Positions 8,069 to 16,688 of a stretch of DNA of 40,223 nucleotides are shown piece after piece. Position numbers and translations under genes: made by a program. Below the pieces are notes generated by a model. That model was not told the origin of the DNA, searched no databases, and saw only the letters and a list, made by a program, of their open reading frames with translations. This DNA is from an uncultured Desulfuromonadales bacterium (GTDB taxonomy: Bacteria > Desulfobacterota > Desulfuromonadia > Desulfuromonadales > Geopsychrobacteraceae): assembly GCA_947259715.1 (NCBI GenBank), contig CAMYNR010000028.1, positions 1-40,223 of the forward strand, read 5' to 3'. How positions within the stretch are numbered: position 1 is the stretch's first letter; the number at the start of each line of letters is the position of its first letter.

Positions 8069-8718
8069 GGCGATTCAGCCCGCCGGGATAAAAATTTGGC
8101 GACCAGTTCGGAGACCTGAGCTGCGATATCGTTTGGAGACTGTCCGGCGTCAATGATCCGGAAACGTTCCGGCTCGGCTGCGGCGAGAGCCAGGTAGCCG
8201 GTGCGAATCCGGCAATGAAATTCCAGCGCTTCACGCTCAAAGCGGCCTTCGGAACAGTCCTGCTGGTCGATTTCCCGCTGCCGGGCGCGGCCGAGGCCTG
8301 TCTCAACCGGCAAGTCGAAGAGCAGGGTCAGATCAGGAGTGCAATGGCCTGCGGCCAGCTGGTTTAAATTCAGAATGAGCTCGCGATTCAAGCCGCGGCC
8401 CTCGCCCTGGTACGCGATGGTGGCATCAGTGAATCGATCACAGAGAACGATTTTGCCCTGCTCAAGAGCGGGTTTGACGACCTCTTCGACGTGTTGGGCG
8501 CGTGCTGCCGCGTAGAGCAACAGCTCGGCGCGTGCCACCAGGCCGCTATTGTCCGGGTGCAGCAGAATCCCGCGAATCTGGTCAGCGATCGGACAGCCAC
8601 CAGGTTCCCGCGTCTGGACCACCTGATGACCCGCGGCTTCAAGGCCGGTTCTCAAGCGTTGAATCTGGGTGGTTTTTCCAGAGCCTTCGATCCCTTCGAA
8701 GGTGATAAATGCTGCCAT
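8065..8718 (-). CDS. tmk: Thymidylate kinase (dTMP kinase)
   Basis: This 217-residue kinase converts dTMP to dTDP, the step before dTTP. The P-loop GIEGSGKTT is at residues 9-17. It is followed by TREPGG, a DRFTDATIAYQGEGRGL segment holding the DR motif and part of the lid region, and a DLTLLFDLPVETGL strand. ATG 8718 is preferred because it starts right at the usual N-terminus (MAAFITFEG). A TTG at 8769 gives 17 more residues with no family counterpart. The ribosome-binding site is weak. It is the first gene of the minus-strand operon, downstream of a promoter at 8790-8819 and divergent from rnc. Confidence 0.93.
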   Translation of the reverse strand: MAAFITFEGIEGSGKTTQIQRLRTGLEAAGHQVVQTREPGGCPIADQIRGILLHPDNSGLVARAELLLYAAARAQHVEEVVKPALEQGKIVLCDRFTDATIAYQGEGRGLNRELILNLNQLAAGHCTPDLTLLFDLPVETGLGRARQREIDQQDCSEGRFEREALEFHCRIRTGYLALAAAEPERFRIIDAGQSPNDIAAQVSELVAKFLSRRAESP

Positions 8719-8789
8719 CAGTTGCTGGTCCGGTCCGGTCTGAGGTTGACGGCGACGATTGATTGTCAATCAAGCCACTAAAAACGAGC

Positions 8790-8819
8790 ATTATAGGAAA
8801 TATGTTACGACTGAATCAA
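8790..8819 (-). promoter_or_regulatory. Predicted sigma-70 promoter for the tmk-holB-ricT-metG operon
   Basis: On the minus strand a TTGATT -35 box (8814-8819) and a perfect TATAAT -10 box (8790-8795) are separated by 18 bases. Transcription would start near 8783, leaving a leader of about 65 bases before tmk. The -35 box matches consensus at only four of six positions. Confidence 0.55.
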
Positions 8820-8843
8820 GTTTAAAGGCTGGATCTGTTGGAT

Positions 8844-8858
8844 GTTTACTCGGTAAAC
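8844..8858. promoter_or_regulatory. Perfect inverted repeat between the divergent tmk and rnc promoters
   Basis: GTTTAC and GTAAAC flank a TCG centre. The palindrome lies four bases upstream of the predicted rnc -35 box and 25 bases upstream of the tmk -35 box. The size and place fit an operator for a dimeric regulator, but no regulator is known to me for this site. Confidence 0.3.
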
Positions 8859-8861
8859 AAA

Positions 8862-8890
8862 TTGAACTGGTCGGGGCTTTTCTATATACT
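8862..8890 (+). promoter_or_regulatory. Predicted sigma-70 promoter for rnc-era
   Basis: TTGAAC (8862-8867) and TATACT (8885-8890) are separated by 17 bases. Transcription would start near 8897, leaving a leader of 30 bases or less before rnc. Confidence 0.65.
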
Positions 8891-8926
8891 CCGCGACATC
8901 TTTGACCCAGAATGGAGAATCGACTG

Positions 8927-9625
8927 GTGAGTTTTTCCCTGGAAAACCTCGAAACAACTTTAGGTTATAAGTTCAAGAAGCCGGATTTACTGATTCAGTC
9001 GCTGACCCATAAATCGTTCAGCAACGAACAGGCCGAAGACGTTCAGCATAACGAACGGCTCGAATTTCTCGGCGACGCAGTGCTGGAGTTGGCGGTCAGC
9101 GAATGGGTGTTTCGACAGTATCCGGATATTCCGGAAGGGGGGTTGACCCGGATCCGGGCTGAAGTGGTCAGCGAAAAAGGCCTGGCGGCGATCGCCCGCT
9201 CCCTGGATCTGGGCGCAGGGTTGCGCCTGGGAAGAGGAGAACATAAAAGTGGTGGGCAGGATAAGCCGAGTTTGTTGTCTGATGCTCTTGAGGCGGTGCT
9301 CGGGGCAATTTATTGCGACGCCGACTTTGCAACGGTCTGCCGGGTTGTGGAGACCCTGTTTGCCGAGGCGATAGCCGTATCGGCGCGGAGCCGTTATGGG
9401 ACCGATTATAAAACCCGTCTGCAGGAACGCCTGCAGGCGCTGCACGGATGTTTGCCGAATTACCAGCTGGTGTCTGTCTCAGGCCCCGACCATGAACGGG
9501 TCTTTTCAATGGAAGTGCGGGCGGCCGATAAATTACTGGGACGGGGTCGTGGCGCCAGTAAGAAACGTGCCGAACAGCAGGCTGCTGCCCGTGCCCTTGA
9601 CCACCCGATGTTACGGAAACAGTGA
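8927..9625 (+). CDS. rnc: Ribonuclease III
   Basis: The product (232 residues) is the double-strand-specific endonuclease that processes rRNA precursors and some mRNAs. The signature NERLEFLGDAV is at residues 42-52 with the metal-binding Glu43 and Asp50. A second acidic pair is in SDALEAVLGAIY. The C-terminal double-stranded RNA-binding domain (DYKTRLQERLQ to the end) closes with GRGASKKRAEQQAA. I chose GTG 8927 because GGAGA lies eight bases before it. An in-frame ATG at 8912 adds five residues but has no ribosome-binding site, so the start is uncertain. It is followed by era after six bases, a pairing conserved in many bacteria. Confidence 0.93.
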   Translation: MSFSLENLETTLGYKFKKPDLLIQSLTHKSFSNEQAEDVQHNERLEFLGDAVLELAVSEWVFRQYPDIPEGGLTRIRAEVVSEKGLAAIARSLDLGAGLRLGRGEHKSGGQDKPSLLSDALEAVLGAIYCDADFATVCRVVETLFAEAIAVSARSRYGTDYKTRLQERLQALHGCLPNYQLVSVSGPDHERVFSMEVRAADKLLGRGRGASKKRAEQQAAARALDHPMLRKQ

Positions 9626-9631
9626 GAATAT

Positions 9632-10528
9632 ATGAGCGAAAATAATTTCAAATCTGGCTTTGTCGCTATTGTCGGCCGGCCGAATGTCGGCAAATCGACT
9701 CTGCTGAACCGAATTTTAGGACAGAAGATTGCCATCACCTCCAATAAGCCGCAGACGACCCGCAATCGGATTCTTGGCGTGCATAATTTTTCTGGCGGCC
9801 AGGCGTTGTTTGTCGACACGCCGGGCATCCACAAGCCGAAGGGCAAGCTGAACCGGTTTATGGTTGACCAGGCGATCGGGACCATCTCCGATGTTGATCT
9901 GGTCCTGTTTCTGGTCGAGGCGAATGATCGCCCCGGGGGCGGGGACGAATATATTCTCAAATTGCTGGAACGGTCCGGGGTGCCGGTCTGCCTGGTTATC
10001 AACAAAATCGATCTGGTTGAGCCCCCCAGTCTACTGCAATTGATTGATGCCTATGCGCAGCGGTTCACCTTCAAAGAGGTGGTACCGATTTCTGCTGAGA
10101 AGGGGGATGGGGTTGAACGGCTGCTTGGCGCTATCGAGCCGTACCTGCCGGAAGGGCCGCGTTACTATCCGGAAGATATGCTGACCGATCAGCCGGAACG
10201 CTTTATCGTGGCTGAAATGGTGCGCGAAAAAGTAATGCGTCGCACCAGCGAAGAGATCCCCTATGGTGTTGCGGTAAAAGTTGAAACCTTTGAAGAAAAG
10301 CCGGAGAAGAATCTGGTTGTGATCCAGGCGACCATCCATGTCGAGCGCGACAGCCATAAAAAAATTATTGTCGGCAAGGGCGGGCAGATGATTCGCACCC
10401 TTGGCCAGGATGCCCGCCGGGAGATCGAACGGCTGCTCGGCACCCGGGTGTTCCTGGAACTCTTTGTCCGGGTCGATAAGGATTGGAGCCAGAGTGAACG
10501 GATGCTCCGCGAGCTCGGTTATGAATAA
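9632..10528 (+). CDS. era: GTPase Era
   Basis: Era is an essential GTPase that binds the 3' end of 16S rRNA and helps mature the 30S subunit. The 298-residue protein has G1 GRPNVGKS (residues 15-22), the switch region NKPQTTRNRILGV, G3 DTPGIHKPKG, and G4 NKID. A C-terminal KH RNA-binding domain contains IIVGKGGQMIRTLG. The length is normal. It follows rnc by six bases and is probably cotranscribed with it, which fits their shared role in rRNA maturation. A 270-bp gap holding a foldback repeat separates it from the related GTPase gene der. Confidence 0.96.
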   Translation: MSENNFKSGFVAIVGRPNVGKSTLLNRILGQKIAITSNKPQTTRNRILGVHNFSGGQALFVDTPGIHKPKGKLNRFMVDQAIGTISDVDLVLFLVEANDRPGGGDEYILKLLERSGVPVCLVINKIDLVEPPSLLQLIDAYAQRFTFKEVVPISAEKGDGVERLLGAIEPYLPEGPRYYPEDMLTDQPERFIVAEMVREKVMRRTSEEIPYGVAVKVETFEEKPEKNLVVIQATIHVERDSHKKIIVGKGGQMIRTLGQDARREIERLLGTRVFLELFVRVDKDWSQSERMLRELGYE

Positions 10529-10555
10529 AAACTTCAAACTTCAAGCTTAAGAAAT

Positions 10556-10740
10556 GTTAGCCACCAAGACACCAAGAACGCCAAGAAGAATCAACAGCTT
10601 TAACGCAGAGACAGAGAGAACGCAAAGTCCGCAGAGAAAATCAAAAGCTTTTTATATGTAAAAGCTGTATTCAATATTACTTTTCTCTACTTCTCTCCAT
10701 TGAGTCTTTTTTAGATTTCTTTGACGTTAGGGCGGCTAAC
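10556..10740. repeat. 185-bp foldback repeat with terminal inverted repeats, between era and der
   Basis: The ends are GTTAGCCACC (10556-10565) and, in reverse complement, GTTAGCCGCC (10731-10740), a nine-of-ten match. Inside are short tandem words: ACCAAGA-type units at 10562-10589 and CGCAGAGA-type units at 10603-10640. Two further inverted pairs are nested: AGAGAAAA (10633-10640) with TTTTCTCT (10681-10688), and AGCTTTT (10646-10652) with AAAAGCT (10660-10666). The left half is purine-rich and the right half pyrimidine-rich. I see no coding frame and no target duplication. From memory, similar purine-rich CGCAGAGA and CACCAAGA repeats are scattered through many environmental bacterial genomes. 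The remaining parts of the gap (10529-10555 and 10741-10798) hold only the leader of der. Confidence 0.6.
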
Positions 10741-10798
10741 CAGTTTTTGGGTTTATGGTTCAAGGTAGGATAAAAGTTCTGCCTGGAAAGAAATTCAA

Positions 10799-12118
10799 AT
10801 GTTGCCTGTTGTAGCTATTGTCGGCCGACCGAACGTCGGCAAATCGACCCTGTTCAATCGAATTCTCGGTCAGCGTAAAGCGATCGTCGAGGATTTTCCC
10901 GGGGTCACCCGTGATCGGAACTATGCTGAAGTGACCCGCTTTGAGCGGCCATTTCTGCTGATCGATACCGGTGGCTTTGAACCGGCCAGTGAGGACCGGA
11001 TGCTGACCCAGATGCGCGAGCAGTCGCAGTTGGCGGTTGAAGAGGCGGATATTATCTTCTTCGTTATGGACGTGCGCGATGGGCTGACACCTTCTGATGA
11101 GGAGGTGGCCAAACAGCTGCGGCGGGTGGAAAAGCCGGTTTTCTTCCTCATCAATAAGGTCGATGGCGATAAGCAGGAGCTGGCCGCGGCGGAGTTTTAT
11201 GCTCTGGGGATCGAAAAACTATACTCTCTGTCGGCCGAGCATGGTCGTGGGGTAAATGATCTGATCGACGATCTGGAAAAGCTGCTGCCGCCTGCACCGG
11301 ATCTGCAGGAAAAAGAGAATGAAATCCGTCTGGCGGTCATCGGGCGGCCGAACGTCGGAAAATCTTCCCTGGTCAATCGGCTGCTCGGCTTTGAACGGGT
11401 GGTTGCAAATCCAACTGCCGGGACCACCAGAGACAGTATCGATACCCCCTTTATGCACAACAATCAGCGCTACGTTTTGATCGATACTGCTGGAATCCGC
11501 CGCAAGGGGAAGGTTAGTCAGGCGTTGGAGAAGTACAGCGCGGTGAATGCCCTGCGGGCAATGGATCGTGCCCATGTGGTGCTGATGGTGATCGATGCCG
11601 AAGAGGGGGTGACCGACCAGGATCTGTCGGTAGCCGGGTATGCCTATGAAAAAGGGCGGGCGCTGATCCTGGTGGTCAATAAATGGGACCTGCCGGAAAA
11701 GGATGAGCGCAGTATGGGGCACTATGTAGAAGAGGTCCGCCGCCGCTTTAAATACCTGTCATTCGCGCCGATCCTGTTTGTTTCCGCCCTGACCGGTCAG
11801 CGCGTCCCCAAGATTATGCCGCTGGTTGCCGAGGTTGCCGCTGAATTTAACCAGCGCATCCCGACACCGCAGTTGAACAAAGGGCTGGCTGAATTTGTTG
11901 AGCGCAACCCGCCCGTCTATGTCGGTGGCAAGCGGATCAAGTTTTACTATGCCGCCCAGGGTGCGGTGCGGCCCCCGACCTTTGTGCTCTTTACCAGTCG
12001 TCCCGACAATATTCACTTCTCATACCAGCGCTATTTGATGAACTGTTTCCGCGAAAAATTCGGTTTTAACCGAGTGCCGATCAGACTCCAATTTAAAGGG
12101 CGCGGCAAACAGACTTGA
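10799..12118 (+). CDS. der: Ribosome-associated double GTPase Der (EngA)
   Basis: Der is unique in having two tandem GTPase domains and acts in 50S subunit assembly. The 439-residue protein shows GRPNVGKS at residues 9-16 and again near residue 182. Each domain has its own DT(A/G)G and NK(V/W)D motifs. The C-terminal KH-like domain begins near residue 355 and ends with the family-typical segment containing [18 protein letters not shown] ribosome-binding site lies about eight bases before the ATG. It is probably expressed from a promoter in the gap after the foldback repeat, but I could not identify one with confidence. Confidence 0.96.
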   Translation: MLPVVAIVGRPNVGKSTLFNRILGQRKAIVEDFPGVTRDRNYAEVTRFERPFLLIDTGGFEPASEDRMLTQMREQSQLAVEEADIIFFVMDVRDGLTPSDEEVAKQLRRVEKPVFFLINKVDGDKQELAAAEFYALGIEKLYSLSAEHGRGVNDLIDDLEKLLPPAPDLQEKENEIRLAVIGRPNVGKSSLVNRLLGFERVVANPTAGTTRDSIDTPFMHNNQRYVLIDTAGIRRKGKVSQALEKYSAVNALRAMDRAHVVLMVIDAEEGVTDQDLSVAGYAYEKGRALILVVNKWDLPEKDERSMGHYVEEVRRRFKYLSFAPILFVSALTGQRVPKIMPLVAEVAAEFNQRIPTPQLNKGLAEFVERNPPVYVGGKRIKFYYAAQGAVRPPTFVLFTSRPDNIHFSYQRYLMNCFREKFGFNRVPIRLQFKGRGKQT

Positions 12119-12187
12119 AAATCGAACAAAGCCTTTACTCCGAGTAGTTTCTCCGCTATCTTAAGTTATCCTTATAAAGATGGTTTG

Positions 12188-13333
12188 ATGGAACCTTATC
12201 CGCTGTCGGCCAAGAGTGCCGCTCGCGATTCTGCTCTGGGTATTTTCCGTATGGGCCTTAAAGGCTATCTAGAAGATCTGGGGATCAGTGAAATCCTGCA
12301 GATTGTCAGTTTAAGTAAAAAATCGGGAACTCTGGCTCTGCAGTCGAAGCAGGGCCAGGGGACGATCGCCTTTCTCAACGGTCAGATAATCAGCGCAGTC
12401 TCCGAGCAAAGCAGCGGCAGCGTCGGCCAGGCTCTTTGCCATTCAGGCATGCTCAGCCAGGAGCAACTTGAAGCGGCTCTTGCTCACCAGAGGACCCTAA
12501 AAAAACATCAGCCCCTTGGCGAAATCATTGTTGAGCTTTTTCAGCTCGACCAGGATCAGATCGAAGCCGCCCTTCAGGATCAGATCGAAAAAACTATTTT
12601 TGCTTTTTTTTCCTGGCAGGAGGGGACCTTCGACTTCCAGCTGGAAGAGCAACAGGATTCTGGACGTTCGCTGAACCCGATTGATTTTATTCTTGAAAAG
12701 GGGGTTTGTCCGCAATGGCTGGTGGTGAAAGATAAGCACCTTGAGGCCGCCGGCACCGTGGACGAGAATTTACTCCAGAAGCAGGTTAAGGATCTTGAGC
12801 GTCGCACCGCAGATAAGGATATCTGTCTGCTTAAGGGCATGCTCGCTGAATTGGAAAATCCTTTTGCCGGCGGCGGTATCATTCTGCTGATCTTGCGCTA
12901 TGCCAGTGAGATTATGCAACGGGCGATCATGTTTGATGTGCGTGGCCGGCGATTGGTCGGTCTCGGACAATTCGGTTTGACCGGATTTGCCAATAACACC
13001 GATGAGGTTGTTCGAAAGATTCGGCTGACTGCTGAGCCCGAATCTTTGTTCGGTCAGGTCTTGCAGCAGCAAAAGGCGATCTTTGGCCACCTGGGCAGTA
13101 CCCAGGCAGAGCGGACTCTGCTGGAAATACTCGGCAGCAGTGCTCAGCAGGCTTTTCTGGCCCCGCTGGTTAGCGAGGGACAGGTTATTGCAATTCTTTA
13201 TGGTGATAATGGCCCGCAGGGCGGGCCGATTGAGTATGCACATTCGCTGGAAGTGTTTCTGTCTCAGGCTGGAATAGCAATGGAACAGGCACTCATCCCT
13301 GCCGCTGACGGCAGCAAAAAAGAACAGTTTTAA
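12188..13333 (+). CDS. DUF4388 (PATAN-type) protein, first gene of the chemosensory cluster
   Basis: The 381-residue protein has an N-terminal DUF4388/PATAN domain, recognisable from MGLKGYLEDLGISEILQIVSL onward with the usual strands GTLALQSKQGQGTIAFLNGQIISA. A helical linker with QLGEAL-like repeats follows. The C-terminal half (about 220-370) resembles a GAF-like sensor fold, judged from the pattern of AFLAPLVSEGQVIAILYGD. PATAN domains occur with response regulators and are thought to mediate protein contacts in signalling. The start is uncertain: ATG 12188 has no good ribosome-binding site, and ATG 12251 would begin exactly at the DUF4388 domain. It precedes a response regulator and cheA by short gaps, so it belongs to that system. 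Confidence 0.7.
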   Translation: MEPYPLSAKSAARDSALGIFRMGLKGYLEDLGISEILQIVSLSKKSGTLALQSKQGQGTIAFLNGQIISAVSEQSSGSVGQALCHSGMLSQEQLEAALAHQRTLKKHQPLGEIIVELFQLDQDQIEAALQDQIEKTIFAFFSWQEGTFDFQLEEQQDSGRSLNPIDFILEKGVCPQWLVVKDKHLEAAGTVDENLLQKQVKDLERRTADKDICLLKGMLAELENPFAGGGIILLILRYASEIMQRAIMFDVRGRRLVGLGQFGLTGFANNTDEVVRKIRLTAEPESLFGQVLQQQKAIFGHLGSTQAERTLLEILGSSAQQAFLAPLVSEGQVIAILYGDNGPQGGPIEYAHSLEVFLSQAGIAMEQALIPAADGSKKEQF

Positions 13334-13375
13334 GCCAGGAGCAGCTTCGGTGGGAATATGTTGGGAGGAGGCATC

Positions 13376-13741
13376 TTGAAAAGGATTCTGGTTGCGGATG
13401 ATTCGCCGACCATGCGGGCATTGATCATATCAACCCTTGAGTCGCTGGACGATTTTGAGTTGGTCGAGGCTGCCAATGGCTTTGAAGCCTTGCGCAAGCT
13501 TCCTCAGGGGAAGGTTGATCTGGTTATTACCGATATCAATATGCCGGATATCAACGGCCTGGAGCTGGTCAGCTTTGTCCGCAACAACCCGCTGTATCAA
13601 GGCACCCCTTTGATCATTGTCAGCACCGAAGGCAGCGCCCGCGATCGGGAGAAAGGGCTGGCTCTGGGTGCCAACGCCTATCTGGTTAAGCCATTTCAGC
13701 CGGAAGAACTCCAACAGCTGGTCAGCCAGCTGCTTAATTAA
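13376..13741 (+). CDS. Single-domain CheY-like response regulator (first of three)
   Basis: The 121-residue receiver has the full active site: Asp8 and Asp9, phosphoacceptor Asp53 in TDINMPD, Thr84 in STEG, and Lys105 in VKPF. There is no output domain, so it should act by binding a target after phosphorylation by CheA. It closely resembles the third regulator of the cluster (22569-22949), with shared DDSPTMR and TDINMP segments. I chose TTG 13376 because GGAGGAGG lies six bases upstream. An in-frame ATG at 13358 would place that site inside the gene. It ends nine bases before cheA. Confidence 0.88.
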   Translation: MKRILVADDSPTMRALIISTLESLDDFELVEAANGFEALRKLPQGKVDLVITDINMPDINGLELVSFVRNNPLYQGTPLIIVSTEGSARDREKGLALGANAYLVKPFQPEELQQLVSQLLN

Positions 13742-13749
13742 AGGATTGC

Positions 13750-15807
13750 GTGCGGATGCCCTCTCAGGCAATTGACGAGTTTCTCGCGGAAGCTGAAGAG
13801 CTGCTTGAAAAGCTGAATCAGGATTTGGCGACCCTTGCCGAAGCAGCGGAAGGGGGGAAGAGCAATCCCGATCTGGTCAACGGGATCTTTCGTGATGCCC
13901 ATTCCATCAAGGGTCTGGCCGGCATGTTCGGCTTCACTGACGTCGCGGAATTGGCTCACCATCTGGAGAATCTGCTTGATCATCTGCGGTTGGGAAAAAT
14001 AGCCTTCGACAACAATCTGGTTGACTGCCTTTTCGATACTTTGGAAGGGGTCTCCGGGCTGATCAGTGGCAAAGCGGATAATCCCGAATTCAGCCAGGAC
14101 CTGTCCCCATATCTGACCCGCATCGAACATCTCCTGGGCGGCCAGCCATCAGCGCCAGAAAAAGGGCTCGACGAGCTTGATATCGATCCCAGCATGCTTG
14201 CCGTGCTGACCGAATACGAAGAGCACCGACTGCAGGAGAATCTGCAACAGGGTAAATTTCTGCTGGTCGTCAAGGTGGCCTTTTCGCTGCTCAGTTTCGA
14301 TACCGAGTTGGCTGAACTGACCGAGGCCATCAAACGGGATGGTGAGGTGATCAGCACCCTGCCGGGAAGCAATGATGATCCAGAACTTCTGGCCTTTAAA
14401 ATCCTCTGTGGCTCCAACCTTGACGTTCAGGGGCTGCGCCAACAACTCGGCCAGCCGGACCTGGAAATCGACCTGGTCACTGCTCCCTCTTCAGTCCAGC
14501 AGGTAGCGACCGCTCCAGTTCCCGCCCCAGAAAAGATTCCCCAGGCTGAACTTGATCTGCCAACCCCCCAACCTGCGCCCGAACCGGCGAACTCAGACGC
14601 TGGAACTGTCCGCTCTTTCAGCAGTTCGGTGCGGGTCGATATCGGCAAACTTGATTACCTGATGACGATTGTCGGCGAGCTCGCCCTTGCCAAAGGCGCA
14701 ATCTCGCAGCTTTGTAACGAGATGCAACTTAACGGGGTAAGCCAGTCCCGGGAGCTGGAAAAAGCGGTCCACGTGCTGGACCGGCGGCTGCACGATCTTC
14801 AGGTGGGGGTGATGGATGTCCGAATGGTGCCGGTCCGTCAGCTGTTTGATAAAATGACCCGCATTGTTCGCCGCATGGCTCAGGAGTTGGGGAAAAAGGT
14901 CAAGGTTGAAATCCACGGCGGCGATACCGAGCTGGATAAACTGATCGTCGAGGATCTGGCTGATCCGTTGATGCATATTATTCGCAATGCCCTGGATCAT
15001 GGGATTGAGCCCGCTGACCAGCGCGCAGCGATCGGCAAGCCGGAAACAGGCATGTTGGTCCTTTCCGCCAATCAGAAGGGTAACCATGTGGTTATCGAAG
15101 TCAGTGATGACGGAAAGGGGATCGATCCCGAACTACTGCGAAAGAAAGGGATCGAAAAGGAACTGATCGCAGCAGATGCCAATCTCAGCCGTCAGGAACT
15201 GTTTGGTCTTCTGTTTCACCCTGGATTCTCCACCCGTGATGAGGTCAGTGAATTTTCCGGCCGGGGCGTCGGCATGGATGTGGTCAAAAATAATATCTCC
15301 GCACTGTCCGGATTGATTGAGCTGGAGAGCGAAGTCGGTGAGGGGACGGTCATGAGCCTGACTCTGCCGATCACTCTGGCGATCATCAAAGCGCTGGTAA
15401 TCAGCATCTGCGACACAGACTATGCGATTCCGCTGAACTCGGTGCAGGAAACCCTGATGCTGGACGAGGACAGTATCCAGACCATCGAGGGGCGGGAGGT
15501 GATGGAGTTACGGCAGCAGACCCTGCCGCTTTTAAGGATTGATCAACTCTTCCAGTTAAGCGCAAAAGATACCCCGCAGGGCCAATTTGTGGTCGTAGCC
15601 GGGTTTGCCGACAAGCGTCTGGGGATCGTTGTCGATGAATTGCGCGGTCAGCAGGATGTGGTGATCAAGTCCCTTGGTGGGGCTCTTTCGTTTGTTAAAG
15701 GAATTGCCGGCGCCGCTGATCTGGGCAATCAAAAAACCATCCTGGTGCTGGATGTCGGCGGCCTGATCGGTGAGACTTTGCAGTTGGACGGAGTGATCGG
15801 TGTATAA
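13750..15807 (+). CDS. cheA: Chemotaxis histidine kinase CheA
   Basis: The 685-residue kinase has five parts. An Hpt domain carries the phosphorylated His51 in RDAHSIKGLAGMFG. A middle region of about 140-240 contains EYEEHRLQENLQQGK and a SFDTELAELTEAI segment, probably a P2-like regulator-binding domain of the kind found in deltaproteobacterial CheA. A Pro-rich linker follows (about 250-285). The dimerisation and ATPase domains have the N-box HIIRNALDHGIEP, DDGKGID and GRGVGMDVV. The last part is a CheW-like domain. It would autophosphorylate and pass phosphate to the three receivers and CheB encoded nearby. GTG 13750 is used; ATG 13756 is possible. The end overlaps the next gene by eight bases. 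Confidence 0.95.
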   Translation: MRMPSQAIDEFLAEAEELLEKLNQDLATLAEAAEGGKSNPDLVNGIFRDAHSIKGLAGMFGFTDVAELAHHLENLLDHLRLGKIAFDNNLVDCLFDTLEGVSGLISGKADNPEFSQDLSPYLTRIEHLLGGQPSAPEKGLDELDIDPSMLAVLTEYEEHRLQENLQQGKFLLVVKVAFSLLSFDTELAELTEAIKRDGEVISTLPGSNDDPELLAFKILCGSNLDVQGLRQQLGQPDLEIDLVTAPSSVQQVATAPVPAPEKIPQAELDLPTPQPAPEPANSDAGTVRSFSSSVRVDIGKLDYLMTIVGELALAKGAISQLCNEMQLNGVSQSRELEKAVHVLDRRLHDLQVGVMDVRMVPVRQLFDKMTRIVRRMAQELGKKVKVEIHGGDTELDKLIVEDLADPLMHIIRNALDHGIEPADQRAAIGKPETGMLVLSANQKGNHVVIEVSDDGKGIDPELLRKKGIEKELIAADANLSRQELFGLLFHPGFSTRDEVSEFSGRGVGMDVVKNNISALSGLIELESEVGEGTVMSLTLPITLAIIKALVISICDTDYAIPLNSVQETLMLDEDSIQTIEGREVMELRQQTLPLLRIDQLFQLSAKDTPQGQFVVVAGFADKRLGIVVDELRGQQDVVIKSLGGALSFVKGIAGAADLGNQKTILVLDVGGLIGETLQLDGVIGV

Positions 15808-16609
15808 GGCTTTTTATGGATTTCAGGAGCGGCCTTTCGCCAAAACCCCCGATCCTCGCTACCTGTTTCTGTCACGCAGTCACCGGGAGGCGCTGGCGAG
15901 ATTGCTGCACGCAGTCGAAGAGCGCGAACTGATTCTGCTGGTGGGGGAGATCGGCTGTGGCAAAACCACTCTGTCCAGGGCGCTGCTCGACGAACTCGAT
16001 GAACAGTATCAAGTTGTGGTCATGACCAACCCGCGACTTTCGCCGTTTGAGTTTTTACAGACTTTGGCTCTGCGGTTGGGGATCGCGGAACCTGGGCTGA
16101 GCAAGGCGACCCTGCTCGAAGAGTTGGGAGCCAAGTTATATTCACTTTATCAGCAGCAGCAACACCCGGTGTTGCTGATTGATGAAGCGCAATTGATACC
16201 ACACCGCGATCTGTTCGATGAGATCCGCCTGTTGACCAATTTTCAGCTGGACGAGGTCAATCTGATCAGCGTGGTGCTGATGGGGCAGCCCGAACTGCTC
16301 AAGCGTCTGGCTCATCCGATTTATGAGCCGTTGCGACAAAGGGTCGGAATTCAATATGCGCTCGGTCCGCTGCAGGCGGAAGAGATCGGCCCTTACCTGC
16401 AACACCGGCTGCAGACCGCCGGTTGTCAGGCCGCGGACACACTTTTCAGCGCTGAGGCGATCGCCGAGATCGGTTGCTTCTCGGGAGGAGTGCCGCGCCG
16501 CATCAATCAGCTGGCCTCGCTGGCGCTGTTGGAGGGGTTTGGCCGCCAGCAGGCACGGATCGATGTGGAGATCGTTGCAGCTGTGGCGGAAGAATTGGCC
16601 GACCTGTAG
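15800..16609 (+). CDS. ExeA/GspA-like AAA+ ATPase inside the chemosensory cluster
   Basis: The 269-residue protein begins with the ExeA-type segment YKAFYGFQERPFAKTPDPRY and has Walker A GEIGCGKTT (residues 49-57), Walker B VLLIDEAQ and a C-terminal GGVPRRINQLASLAL segment typical of this family. ExeA-like ATPases work in type II secretion assembly, and relatives act in transposition and pilus systems. This one lacks the peptidoglycan-binding or membrane segment of full ExeA, so it is probably cytoplasmic. It starts at GTG 15800, with GGAG six bases upstream, inside the last codons of cheA. That overlap suggests coupled translation and a role in the same pathway. What it does there is not known to me. 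Confidence 0.85.
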   Translation: MYKAFYGFQERPFAKTPDPRYLFLSRSHREALARLLHAVEERELILLVGEIGCGKTTLSRALLDELDEQYQVVVMTNPRLSPFEFLQTLALRLGIAEPGLSKATLLEELGAKLYSLYQQQQHPVLLIDEAQLIPHRDLFDEIRLLTNFQLDEVNLISVVLMGQPELLKRLAHPIYEPLRQRVGIQYALGPLQAEEIGPYLQHRLQTAGCQAADTLFSAEAIAEIGCFSGGVPRRINQLASLALLEGFGRQQARIDVEIVAAVAEELADL

Positions 16610-16688
16610 CTTGCATTCAGTGGAGAGATGCTTTTCCAGGATGATTTCCTGGTATACTCTGGAGCGTTGTTAAGGAATTTAACCGCCT

